From JBDHXE01 sp035445085 (GTDB lineage: Bacteria; Bacteroidota; Ignavibacteria; Kapaibacteriales; UBA2268), in NCBI GenBank assembly GCA_035445085.1, contig DAOMQA010000001.1, positions 62,001 to 126,000 on the forward strand: a stretch of DNA of 64,000 nucleotides. Direction: 5' to 3'. The position numbers and the translations under genes were made by a program. The number at the start of each line of letters is the position of its first letter. The first letter of the stretch is position 1. The notes beneath the pieces were generated by a model. That model searched no databases and was not told where the DNA came from. It saw only the letters and a program-made list of their open reading frames with translations. Shown piece by piece: positions 25,581 to 34,495 of this stretch.

Positions 25581-26852
25581 ATGAAATTTTGGATCATATT
25601 AATTTTAGTTTTGTCTTATCTTAATGTAATTGCAGATATAAATACAAATACTATTTTACAAAAAGAAGCCACTGTCAAATTAGGTATTGATGTTTTAGCA
25701 GATAGCAACTTTTCCCAAATAAGTGGCAAAAGAATAGCCGTCTTAGCTAATTACACCGCAAGAAATTCTAAAGGCATAGAAACTATTAAAATATTAAAAT
25801 CAAACAAGAATATTGATTTTAAGTATATTCTGACGCCTGAGCATGGTTATTTTACAAATGTGCCTGCTGGGTTAGCTGTTAGCAATGACTCAATATATGG
25901 GATACCTATATATTCTTTGTATGGCAATGAAAAGAAGCCTACTCAATCTTTAATGAATGATATTGACGCAATTGTAATCGATATACAAGATATAGGGGTG
26001 CGCTCTTATACTTATATCAGTACAATATATAAAACTATGCAACAAGCAGCACAATTTAATAAATCTGTTATAATCCTTGACCGCCCAAACCCTATCGGAG
26101 GTTTAATAGTAGATGGCAACGTATTAGATATAAAATACAAGTCATTTGTTGGTATTGTTCCTATACCATATATACACGGACTAACTATAGGTGAATTAGC
26201 TAAAATGATTAATGAGGAAGGCTGGTTAGAAGCAAATGAAACAAGATTTTCTAAGTGTAAGCTAACAATTATTAGAATGGAAAATTGGCAAAGATGGATG
26301 AGTTGGGAAGATACTGGCTTGCAATGGTACCCCACTTCGCCACATGTTCCATCAATGGAGGCAGTACGAGGTATTGCCACTATTGGAATTTTTGGTGAAT
26401 TAGGCTTTCTAAGTATTGGTATTGGCACAACCTCCCCCTTTCAATATATAGGTCATAATATATTTGAAGCCAATACCCTGCAAGAGATAGCTAATAAGCT
26501 TAGTTTTAATGGCATAAATATTAATATCACCAAATACAGACCATTTTATGGGTTTAGTAGTGGCAAAGACTTATGGGGGTTTTATTTAAACTTTCCATTG
26601 AATAATGAATTTAAACCATATTCAACGGGTATAAAAATATTTAATGAAATCAAGAAGTATTATCCCAAATTATTTTTGGATACTTCTATAAGCGCAAAAC
26701 AGATTGAAATGTTCAATAAAGTAACTGGGGGCGATGAGTTATTCAAATTAATCTTTAGCAAGAAAGATAATAGCGAGCAAATTGACAAGTTATTAAATAG
26801 AGGTTTAAATAATTTTTTAATATTGAGAACTAAATATCTTTTATATGATTAG
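25581..26852 (+). CDS. NamZ-like exo-beta-N-acetylmuramidase (DUF1343)
   Basis: The 423-residue protein has a signal peptide (WIILILVLSYLNVIA). Its DUF1343 motifs include LAGKRIAVLAN-like SGKRIAVLANYTA, LTPEHGYF, DIQDIGVRSYTYISTIY, LDRPNPIGG, and the region WYPTSPHVPSMEAVRG. DUF1343 members characterised in Bacteroidota and Bacillus (NamZ) remove terminal N-acetylmuramic acid from peptidoglycan fragments. It probably acts in the periplasm for wall recycling, in line with the NagZ-like GH3 gene at 37893. The stop overlaps that of the opposite glycosyltransferase gene by 4 bases. Confidence 0.88.
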   Translation: MKFWIILILVLSYLNVIADINTNTILQKEATVKLGIDVLADSNFSQISGKRIAVLANYTARNSKGIETIKILKSNKNIDFKYILTPEHGYFTNVPAGLAVSNDSIYGIPIYSLYGNEKKPTQSLMNDIDAIVIDIQDIGVRSYTYISTIYKTMQQAAQFNKSVIILDRPNPIGGLIVDGNVLDIKYKSFVGIVPIPYIHGLTIGELAKMINEEGWLEANETRFSKCKLTIIRMENWQRWMSWEDTGLQWYPTSPHVPSMEAVRGIATIGIFGELGFLSIGIGTTSPFQYIGHNIFEANTLQEIANKLSFNGININITKYRPFYGFSSGKDLWGFYLNFPLNNEFKPYSTGIKIFNEIKKYYPKLFLDTSISAKQIEMFNKVTGGDELFKLIFSKKDNSEQIDKLLNRGLNNFLILRTKYLLYD

Positions 26853-27706
26853 TATTCAATTTCCTGTTTATAAAAATAAGCATCTTTAAAGCTTCTCAAC
26901 GATGTTTTTATGTTGTCTAAAGATTTAGATTTGGTTAAATATTTAAATAAATATAAAATTGGTCTAATAATTCTAACTATTTTGTTAGAATATAAAATAT
27001 CTAATATTATTATATTTCTAAATGCATAATACTCTTTCCAAGTAAATTGAATTTCACTATTAGGGGCATCTAATTGTCTATTCATTCGTGATTTTGTAGA
27101 TAGATAAGTAATATGATTGTATTTTCTAGCTCGCAGGAAATACTCACCATCGTCTCCAAAGATGAAAAAATATTTATCTGGTAGCCCTATCTTCTTAATG
27201 ATATTAACTGGAATAAGAGGTCCTTCAAATGTGGGTCCTTCAATTTCTATCAGTTCTTGATTGCAATCTTCTTTGCTTATAATTGTTTTCCATAAAGATT
27301 TAAAAGGATTTGAGAAGTTATATTGTTTTGTTTCATTTAAGAATATTTTGCCATCTTTATCAAATCTTAGTGGTGCTATTATTGTATTTTCATTATAGTG
27401 CTGTAATAGAATTTCTAAACAATCTAATTCTGGTAAAACATCATCGTCCATAGCCCATAGAGCGTCATAATTATTTTCTTTAGCAAATTTAAAAGCGGTA
27501 TTTTGTCCACCTGCACTACCTGTATTGGCTTGATTGATTATAATTAAATCGCTCTGCTTTGATAGCCATTCGGTAGTGCCATCTGTTGATGAATTATTAA
27601 CCACCAATATATCGTTAGCTACAAATGTTTGATTACGTAATGAATTCAATAATTTCATTAATAAGTCTAGTCTATTAAAAGTAACGACTGAAATTAGTAA
27701 TTTCAT
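26849..27706 (-). CDS. GT2 family glycosyltransferase
   Basis: The 285-residue protein has a GT-A fold with SVVTFNRLDLLMKLLNSLRNQ, VVNNSSTDGTTEWL, and the metal-binding site WAMDDDVLP. The C-terminal half has GEYFLRARKYNH (the acceptor-side FGDDGEYF motif) and basic helices near 240-275 that may bind the membrane. This resembles rhamnosyl/galactofuranosyl transferases. It starts the group of glycosyltransferases of the minus-strand polysaccharide locus, sharing 4 bases (ATGA) with the Nudix gene. Confidence 0.88.
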   Translation of the reverse strand: MKLLISVVTFNRLDLLMKLLNSLRNQTFVANDILVVNNSSTDGTTEWLSKQSDLIIINQANTGSAGGQNTAFKFAKENNYDALWAMDDDVLPELDCLEILLQHYNENTIIAPLRFDKDGKIFLNETKQYNFSNPFKSLWKTIISKEDCNQELIEIEGPTFEGPLIPVNIIKKIGLPDKYFFIFGDDGEYFLRARKYNHITYLSTKSRMNRQLDAPNSEIQFTWKEYYAFRNIIILDILYSNKIVRIIRPILYLFKYLTKSKSLDNIKTSLRSFKDAYFYKQEIEY

Positions 27707-28167
27707 ACAGTATATAAATATAAATGATGGTTAGTATTATCTAAGCAGAACTGTTTAAAGTACTTTGTCCCCTCTATATGTGATGGTAAGGGCAGTGCTT
27801 TTAATATTTGCTCATATGTTAGCCACTGATAATCGGAATGCTCATCAGATAAAATGACATTATATTTTTTATCTACCAACATTCCAAAAACTGGTATAAA
27901 TGATACTCTATCTCTTTTAGTATCAAAGAATGACGCCACATAGGGAATAGTCCATATTTTTATAGGTTTTAATGCTGTTTCTTCATATACTTCTCTCAGG
28001 GCACTTGTAATTGACGTTTCCTCTGCTCTACAAGTACCTGTAACAGTTTGCCATAGATTTGGATATATTAATTCCTTTTCTGAACGTTTAAGAATTAAAA
28101 ACTGGTGGTGGTCATCTATTATACGCGCTATATGAATCTGAACAGTATTAGCTTTAAAATCTGCCAT
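27703..28167 (-). CDS. Nudix hydrolase
   Basis: The 154-residue protein has a Nudix box of the form G-x5-E-x7-REVYEET (GTCRAEETSITSALREVYEET), complete except that the usual last Gly is Ala. The start (VQIHIARIIDDHHQFLILKRS) and the tail (HSDYQWLTYEQILKAL) suit the NudB-like dihydroneopterin triphosphate or nucleotide-sugar hydrolases. It probably cleaves a nucleoside diphosphate linkage; substrate unknown. It is next to accA (5 bases) and overlaps the glycosyltransferase gene. Confidence 0.88.
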   Translation of the reverse strand: MADFKANTVQIHIARIIDDHHQFLILKRSEKELIYPNLWQTVTGTCRAEETSITSALREVYEETALKPIKIWTIPYVASFFDTKRDRVSFIPVFGMLVDKKYNVILSDEHSDYQWLTYEQILKALPLPSHIEGTKYFKQFCLDNTNHHLYLYTV

Positions 28168-28172
28168 TTAGT

Positions 28173-29123
28173 TTAATTATCCCAAACGCCCATATTATAG
28201 AACTTCTCGCGTCTCTCTTTAATAATGAGATTAGTATCCTTTAGTTCGAAATGAGCTAGTTCTTCAATTAAAATATTTTTTACAATATCTAACATCTCAC
28301 TCTGATTATTATGAGCTCCGCCAAGCGGTTCTTCAATAATTCTATCTATCACGGAAATTTCTTTCAAATCTACTGCTGTTAATTTGAGAGCTTCTGCAGC
28401 CTTTTCTTTATTATCCCAGTTGCGCCATAATATTGATGAGCAACTTTCTGGTGAAATCACGGAATACCATGAATTTTCTAACATTAATATTCTATCGCCA
28501 ATCCCAATGCCAATAGCCCCACCAGAGGCCCCCTCTCCAATAATTACGATTATAATTGGCGTCTTAAGCCCAGCCATTAATAATAAATTAGCGGCGATAG
28601 CTTCGGCTTGCCCTCTCTCTTCTGCTTCAAGACCTGGATAAGCGCCGGGTGTATCAAGAAATGTAATTATTGGCTTATTAAATTTTTCAGCTAATTTAAA
28701 TAAGCGTGCAGCTTTTCTATAACCTTCAGGGTTTGGCATACCAAAATTTCTATATAGATTTGATTTAGTATCTTTTCCTTTTTGATGCCCTACTACCATC
28801 ACACTTTTTCCATTCAATGTAGCCATGCCTCCAATTATCGATGGATCGTCTTTGAATTTTCTGTCGCCATGTAATTCAATAAAGTCATCAAAAATACCAT
28901 TTATATAATCTGAAGTCTGCGGTCTATCAGGGTGTCTTGCAATTTGTACTCTTTGCCATCTATTAACATTCTTATAAATATCTCTCTTTAAATCATCTAC
29001 TTTAAACCTTAAGTCTTCAATTTCTTTTGAAATGTCAATTTGATTACTTAATGCCTTCATTTCAAGAATTTTCTGTTCTAATTCATAGATTGGCTTTTCA
29101 AACTCTAATATCATTTTTGCCAT
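28173..29123 (-). CDS. accA: Acetyl-CoA carboxylase carboxyltransferase subunit alpha
   Basis: AccA with AccD transfers carboxyl from biotin to acetyl-CoA, the first committed step of fatty acid synthesis. The 316-residue length is normal. Motifs are the N-terminal LEFEKPIYELEQKILEMK, RHPDRPQTSDYINGIFDDFIELHGDR, TFLDTPGAYPGLEAEERGQAEAIA, and GEGASGGAIGIGIGDRILMLENSWYSVISPE. Its ATG overlaps the upstream stop by one base (TAATG), so it is translationally coupled to the glycosyltransferase fusion. Being placed within a polysaccharide locus is odd for this housekeeping gene. Confidence 0.97.
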   Translation of the reverse strand: MAKMILEFEKPIYELEQKILEMKALSNQIDISKEIEDLRFKVDDLKRDIYKNVNRWQRVQIARHPDRPQTSDYINGIFDDFIELHGDRKFKDDPSIIGGMATLNGKSVMVVGHQKGKDTKSNLYRNFGMPNPEGYRKAARLFKLAEKFNKPIITFLDTPGAYPGLEAEERGQAEAIAANLLLMAGLKTPIIIVIIGEGASGGAIGIGIGDRILMLENSWYSVISPESCSSILWRNWDNKEKAAEALKLTAVDLKEISVIDRIIEEPLGGAHNNQSEMLDIVKNILIEELAHFELKDTNLIIKERREKFYNMGVWDN

Positions 29124-31048
29124 TATTTACCTAATATCTTTCTTAGTAAAATATCAAAATCTAAAGATAATGAATAATTTTTCAAATAAAACTCATTCAA
29201 TTTATCAATAGTCTGATTATCGTAAATTTTATTTTTATTTAAATTTTTAAAATTAATTAAACTATGCTTAAAATTCTCTTTATATTTTGCTTCAGGGATA
29301 ATACCTATGATAGTTTTTCTACCTTTAAACACTTGGTATAGCTCTTTAGTAAACTTATTTGCAGATGTCAAAAATAGTGAGAACGGTAGTAAAATTATGA
29401 GTAACAACAAGCTAATTACTATATCAAATAATCGTTTAATAATTCTATACCTTAGTAATGTATAGCGGTAAGAATTATTGTTAATAGTATTATTTAGAAT
29501 ATCATTTATTATTTGAGAAGCTAAAAAATCAGAATATTGGCTTGCAAAGTGGTATTTTACCCGTAAAGCTCCTCCACTATTCAATGTTTGCTTAATACTA
29601 TCAATATTCCAAGTTTTGTCGGCAATAATTATATTATTTATTAAATTATCTTTAATTATAGATTCTAATTGCTCTGGTTTTCCTAACCATGAATTAGTAG
29701 TATTTCCAGTAGGAGGTCTTTCATTGACGTAACCAAATATTTGAAATGAGCCCGGGTTTAATAGCCCAAACTCCCTAATAAACGTGTTGTAATTCTGCTC
29801 ATCTCCTACAATTAATATATTGCTTATTTTGTTATTTCCTTGATACTTATCATATAGTTGCAAGATAATTCTCGAAATACTCGCACTAATTATCCCTAAT
29901 ATCGTAGTAAATAAAACTATCCCCCTACTAAACCTAAAATCTGGGAAAAAGTAAGTTAGTGTAGAGAGTGTCATAAACAAAATTGTCATCCCAAAAAAGC
30001 TTTTAGAAATTCTATGATCATTTTCAAAATACTCTCCAATTAATATCATAATTGAAATTAATATTATTGGAGGCAAAATAAATACGATAGGGTAAGCATA
30101 GCTTGGGAATGCAAAAAAACTACCAAATACAATATATGTACCAATGATTACCGCAATAATAATAGTAAGTGCATCGGCTACTATTAATGCAAAATCTCTT
30201 TTGTAACGTAGCAGATAGGAAAACACAGACCGCAAGAAGATACCTAATTTAAGAAAGCTCAAGAAAAAGAATGATTTGGAGTAATGTTTTGTTACAAAAA
30301 TCTGCATAGCATCAAAGAAAATTTTAATATCATTAGCATTACTTCTCTTTGTACTTTCCCCTTTGTAGTGAATTGTAGAAGTTTCTGGTAAAAACATTAT
30401 TTTTTGATGTAATTTTTTTACGCGATAACATATATCTAAATCTTCACCATACATAAAGAAATCTTCATCAAAACCACCAATTTGCTTTAGTATTTTAGAA
30501 CGAAAAAACATAAAAGACCCTGAAATGGCCTCTACCTCATTAATCTCATTATCATTTAAGTATGAAAGGTTGTATTTACCAAAAACTTTAGAATTTGGGA
30601 ATATTTTCTGCAAGCCAAACAATTTACTAAAAGCAGCCATAGGGGTAGGAAAACCACGCCTACACGCTTGTTGAAATGTGCCATCTCCGTTTAATATTTT
30701 GCATGTTGATATAGCTACATCAGAATTTTCTTCCATATACTTAAATAAATACGACAGAGTATTATCTGATAATAATGTATCGGGATTCAGAAGAAGTGTA
30801 TATTTTCCATTAGATTTATTAATGCCAATGTTGTTGGCTTTACCAAATCCTAAATTTTCATTTAATTGTATAAAATTTACTTTATCAAACTTTGGCTCAA
30901 GCAACGCAATAGAATTATCACTACTATTATTATCTACTACAATGATTTCTATTTTTAAATCATTCTTAGAATTTAATATAGAATTAAGACATTGGAATAA
31001 ATAGTCTTTAACATTATAATTGACAATAACAATAGATATATCAAACAT
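29123..31048 (-). CDS. GT2 glycosyltransferase fused to a degenerate polyprenyl-phosphate sugar transferase
   Basis: Residues 1-265 of 641 are a GT2 domain of the rhamnosyltransferase (WbbL-like) kind: VNYNVKDYLFQCLNSIL, VVDNNSSDNS, LNENLGFGKANNIG, LLNPDTLL, GGFDEDFFMYGEDLDICYR. From about 285 a five-helix membrane segment and a Rossmann-like domain (NILIVGDEQNYNTFIREFG, IIIADKTWNID) follow as in WbaP/WcaJ proteins. The last 108 residues begin with YRIIKRLFDIVISLLLL, the start of a sugar-transferase domain, but the KFRSM, DPRVT and DELPQ catalytic parts are missing and only a shrunken end (LKNYSLSLDFDILLRK) remains. The transferase half is probably not active and may act as a membrane anchor or partner of the complete enzyme at 31795. 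Confidence 0.8.
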   Translation of the reverse strand: MFDISIVIVNYNVKDYLFQCLNSILNSKNDLKIEIIVVDNNSSDNSIALLEPKFDKVNFIQLNENLGFGKANNIGINKSNGKYTLLLNPDTLLSDNTLSYLFKYMEENSDVAISTCKILNGDGTFQQACRRGFPTPMAAFSKLFGLQKIFPNSKVFGKYNLSYLNDNEINEVEAISGSFMFFRSKILKQIGGFDEDFFMYGEDLDICYRVKKLHQKIMFLPETSTIHYKGESTKRSNANDIKIFFDAMQIFVTKHYSKSFFFLSFLKLGIFLRSVFSYLLRYKRDFALIVADALTIIIAVIIGTYIVFGSFFAFPSYAYPIVFILPPIILISIMILIGEYFENDHRISKSFFGMTILFMTLSTLTYFFPDFRFSRGIVLFTTILGIISASISRIILQLYDKYQGNNKISNILIVGDEQNYNTFIREFGLLNPGSFQIFGYVNERPPTGNTTNSWLGKPEQLESIIKDNLINNIIIADKTWNIDSIKQTLNSGGALRVKYHFASQYSDFLASQIINDILNNTINNNSYRYTLLRYRIIKRLFDIVISLLLLIILLPFSLFLTSANKFTKELYQVFKGRKTIIGIIPEAKYKENFKHSLINFKNLNKNKIYDNQTIDKLNEFYLKNYSLSLDFDILLRKILGK

Positions 31049-31059
31049 TTGATTATTGT

Positions 31060-31782
31060 TTACTTTTTCTTTTTATTCAAAAGCCATGGGAAAAATTTAA
31101 GTTTCCATACCATAAAAACAGCCTCATAAATTATACTTTTATTCATTTTAGAAACGCCGTTTCTTCTATCTATGAAAATTATAGGTACTTCTTTTATTCG
31201 GGCGCCTTTTTTCCACATTCTAAAGTTCATTTCTATTTGGAAACCATACCCATTAGACTTTATAGTGTCTAAGTCTATCTCCCTTAGTTTATTAGCTCTA
31301 AAGCACTTAAACCCACCAGTAGCGTCATTAATTGGCATACCAGTTATTATTTTAGTATAAATATTTGCTCCATAGCTAAGAAGTAGTCTTGATAATGGCC
31401 AATTAATTACATTGACGCCTTTTATATAGCGTGAACCGATAATCAAATCATAATCAGGAAACTCTCTAAAAAAAGTATTAAGTTCGTTAGGGTCGTGTGA
31501 AAAATCGGCATCCATTTCACAAATAGCATCATAGCCTTGTGATAAAGCCCACTTAAAACCTGCACAATATGCCGTTCCCAAGCCCATCTTACCAGCACGT
31601 ACAATTAAATGAATACGAGTATCATTCTTTTGCATCTCTTCCACTATTGTTGCCGTTTTATCTGGAGAATTGTCATCAACAACCAAAATATGTGTATCTG
31701 GTACTACTTCGTTTAATTTATAAATCAATGATTTAATATTATCAGCTTCATTATATGTAGGTATTACTACAATAGATTTCAT
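31060..31782 (-). CDS. Polyprenol-phosphate mannosyltransferase-like GT2
   Basis: The 240-residue protein has the DPM1 pattern: VVIPTYNEADNIKSLIYKL, VVDDNSPDKTA, GKMGLGTAYCAGFKWALSQGYD, and the DxD-type EMDADFSHDPNEL. RYIKGVNVINWPLSRLLLSYGAN and NGYGFQIEMNFRMWKKGARIKEVPIIFIDRRNGVSKMNKSI complete it. It lacks C-terminal membrane helices, as soluble DPM1. It makes polyprenyl-phosphate sugar for periplasmic glycosylation. It is 12 bases from the sugar transferase and 11 from the fusion gene. Confidence 0.92.
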   Translation of the reverse strand: MKSIVVIPTYNEADNIKSLIYKLNEVVPDTHILVVDDNSPDKTATIVEEMQKNDTRIHLIVRAGKMGLGTAYCAGFKWALSQGYDAICEMDADFSHDPNELNTFFREFPDYDLIIGSRYIKGVNVINWPLSRLLLSYGANIYTKIITGMPINDATGGFKCFRANKLREIDLDTIKSNGYGFQIEMNFRMWKKGARIKEVPIIFIDRRNGVSKMNKSIIYEAVFMVWKLKFFPWLLNKKKK

Positions 31783-31794
31783 TTAGTTCTCCAA

Positions 31795-33270
31795 TTATGC
31801 TTGTCCATGTCCAGTTATTACACACCACACAGTTCTAACTACAATTTCAATATCTAATTTGATTGACATATTTTCTATGTAATAGAAATCATCTTTTAGT
31901 CTATATTTTATTTCATCTAAATTTAACTGGTACTTTTGCGATTTAATTTGCCACCACCCAGTGATACCCGGTCTGACTTTTAATCTTCTTTTATAATGAG
32001 GTATTGCCTTTGTAAACTCTTGTACAAAGTTAGGCTGTTCGGGGCGAGGTCCCACCACACTCATATCACCAATAAATACATTCCAGAATTGTGGTATTTC
32101 GTCTAAATGGGTTTTTCGGATAAACTTCCCAAACTTCGTAACACGCGGGTCGTTATCAACTGTCCACGATTCTTTCTTTTGAACTGGTTCAAACTTCATT
32201 GAACGAAATTTGAATATTTTGAATATACGACCATTTTTCCCTACTCTCGGTTGCGTATAAAAGAAAGGTCCTGGTGAATCAATTTTGACTAATATTGCCA
32301 CTAAGACCCAAATAGGCAAGCCCAATAATATAACTAAGGTACTGAACACTATATCAAATATACGCTTTAATATTTCTTGCCAAGGTTTAAGCAATTGTGT
32401 ACTTATTTCAATTAATGGAATGCCATATAAATTTTGTGTTTTAGCTTGTCCTGTAAAAATATCGTATAAATCGGTTTCTATCTTAACTTTTAGACTTTTG
32501 TCCGAACTTATACTAACTATATCAAGTAATAATTGATGTTCCGTTTTGTCGCTAGCTATTATAATTTCTTCTGGCTTGTATTTATCTATTATAGAATCTA
32601 AATCCTCGAAGGAACCTGAGAGAAGATTATTAAAGTCTGGATTATTCTGATTAATGACATAATCATTTTTGTCAAGCAGTATCATAGCAATAGTCTTATA
32701 CCCCCAAGCAGTAGATAGTTCTGTTTGATGATAAAACTCTAAAACTCTTTTTGGAGTACCTATAATAATAGCAGGAATGACAAGTTTCCGCTCTTTCCTT
32801 AGTTTTTTTTCTATATTACGTGCAATAGTCCTACCAATAAGTACGGTGAACGAAATAAGGAAAGCATATATGACAAATAGCTTACGTGGCGAGGATTGGC
32901 TATCAAAAAGTACCGCAAAAATTAGAATAGCGCAACCAATAAGAGTTACTTTAAAAATAGCCCATATTTCGTCGAAGGGTGATCGTTCATACCAATTCTT
33001 ATATAGTCCAAAGAAGAAAAATATTGACACCCAAAAACAAACAAAAAAGATAGCTGCCGACATAATCTCAAATGAACCGGGTTTTATTACAGATTTAAAT
33101 AATCCTGATTCGAATCTTATAATAAAAAAGAGAGTATAGCTTAAGAATATTGCTAATAAATCAGCAACGATTTGTATTAGTATCTGCGAATGCCTGCTAT
33201 TAGAATAACTAATAGGCTTATTTACCAGTTTAGTATTCTTCATCTTTACATCAAATATAGTTTCTGCCAC
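31795..33270 (-). CDS. Undecaprenyl-phosphate glycosylphosphotransferase (WbaP/WcaJ type)
   Basis: The 491-residue protein has four to five N-terminal helices, a CoA-binding-like domain (VIPAIIIGTPKRVLEFY), and the full C-terminal sugar transferase: LKRIFDIVFSTLVILLGLPIWVLVAILVKIDSPGP, FKIFKFRSM, DPRVTKFGKFIRKTHLDEIPQFWNVFIGDMSVVGPRPEQP. It initiates polysaccharide repeat-unit synthesis by moving sugar-1-phosphate to undecaprenyl phosphate at the inner membrane. Catalytic Asp/Glu motif (HLDEIPQ) is intact, unlike in the fusion at 29123. Confidence 0.95.
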   Translation of the reverse strand: MAETIFDVKMKNTKLVNKPISYSNSRHSQILIQIVADLLAIFLSYTLFFIIRFESGLFKSVIKPGSFEIMSAAIFFVCFWVSIFFFFGLYKNWYERSPFDEIWAIFKVTLIGCAILIFAVLFDSQSSPRKLFVIYAFLISFTVLIGRTIARNIEKKLRKERKLVIPAIIIGTPKRVLEFYHQTELSTAWGYKTIAMILLDKNDYVINQNNPDFNNLLSGSFEDLDSIIDKYKPEEIIIASDKTEHQLLLDIVSISSDKSLKVKIETDLYDIFTGQAKTQNLYGIPLIEISTQLLKPWQEILKRIFDIVFSTLVILLGLPIWVLVAILVKIDSPGPFFYTQPRVGKNGRIFKIFKFRSMKFEPVQKKESWTVDNDPRVTKFGKFIRKTHLDEIPQFWNVFIGDMSVVGPRPEQPNFVQEFTKAIPHYKRRLKVRPGITGWWQIKSQKYQLNLDEIKYRLKDDFYYIENMSIKLDIEIVVRTVWCVITGHGQA

Positions 33271-33310
33271 GATTTAAATCTTCATATTTCAAAATATTGG
33301 TTTAAATTAC

Positions 33311-34486
33311 TCAATCTCCACTAAACCCTATTCTATCCCAAATTGCATTTTGACTTTTTTTCAAGTATCTTATTGTACCTAATAATGAGCTATAGTTCAT
33401 CGATATAACAAATAGACATATTTTAGCAAATTTTATATTTATATTAAGCCTATCTGCTATCCAACCTAATAGAGCAACAAAATAAAATAATAATTGCCCA
33501 TAAAATAAAACAAGCCACAAATAAGAACTATTCCAAAATGTAAATGTAAGAAAAATCAGCAACATAATAAAGAAAGGAGAGAGCCATCTAAAAACTTTAT
33601 GGGAAATTAAAAAGAATGAGACAATACCATATTTAAAAATATTGGCTAAATGACTGAATTCAACCATTGTAGCAATACCGCCAGCAACGGCGCGGACTCT
33701 TCTATGGAGTTCATTAGAAAATGATTTTTTACGAATCTCCTTAGCTTGTGCATTTTTCTCAAAAATTACTCTTTTCTTATATTCAATGATAGAATAAACA
33801 TTATGCAAATCATCACAAACAAAATCGTTTGGAATAGGCTTTAAATAAATCTTTTTTACAGCGTATAAATATCCTAAACTATTAACATTAGAGTGTATAT
33901 TGCTCTCTAACTCTCTGATAACCTGCTCATATCTATGGTAAGCAGTATCCCCTAATTTTCCAGCATTATTATCATTATTTTCGGATTCAACTGATTGGCT
34001 TGCAATGACGCAAGCAATGTTGTCATCAAAGAAATTAGCTACCATTTCGGAAATCGTATTACTGCTAACTCTGCAATCAGCATCCATAAATAGTACTATA
34101 TCGGTATCAGACTTTGGTAGCAAATCATTCAGCACCTTGTTTTTACCGGAGCGTGTATACTTAAAATATTGTAATTTACCGTTAAGCATTTGTTGATATT
34201 CTTCTAAAATATCATCAGTTCTATCAGTGGAACCATCAGAGCCTACAAGTATTTTGATTTTATCTTGTGTATAATCAGATGCTAATATAGAGTTAATAGC
34301 ACCCCCAATTAGCTCTTCTTCGTTATGTGCTGCAATTATAAAAGTGATATTAGGTTTGAAGTTATAATCTTTAGAATAAGGGTTTTTAATAATCTTATTT
34401 AGAGCAATTAATAATATAGGATAAACAATATAGTTATAGGCTATAAGAAATATGGAGCATATTAGTATGATATCGCTAATTAACAA
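33311..34486 (-). CDS. Membrane GT2 (cellulose synthase-like) glycosyltransferase
   Basis: The 391-residue protein has an N-terminal helix, then ITFIIAAHNEEELIGGAINSIL, VGSDGSTDRTDDILEEYQ, and VLFMDADCRVSSNTI (DxD), and a later LHRRVRAVAGG box in place of QxxRW. Three C-terminal helices complete the ICAGT/CESA-like layout. It likely builds or extends polysaccharide at the inner membrane. It is 41 bases from the sugar transferase and 10 from the Wzi-like gene. Confidence 0.9.
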   Translation of the reverse strand: MLISDIILICSIFLIAYNYIVYPILLIALNKIIKNPYSKDYNFKPNITFIIAAHNEEELIGGAINSILASDYTQDKIKILVGSDGSTDRTDDILEEYQQMLNGKLQYFKYTRSGKNKVLNDLLPKSDTDIVLFMDADCRVSSNTISEMVANFFDDNIACVIASQSVESENNDNNAGKLGDTAYHRYEQVIRELESNIHSNVNSLGYLYAVKKIYLKPIPNDFVCDDLHNVYSIIEYKKRVIFEKNAQAKEIRKKSFSNELHRRVRAVAGGIATMVEFSHLANIFKYGIVSFFLISHKVFRWLSPFFIMLLIFLTFTFWNSSYLWLVLFYGQLLFYFVALLGWIADRLNINIKFAKICLFVISMNYSSLLGTIRYLKKSQNAIWDRIGFSGD

Positions 34487-34495
34487 AATTACACC

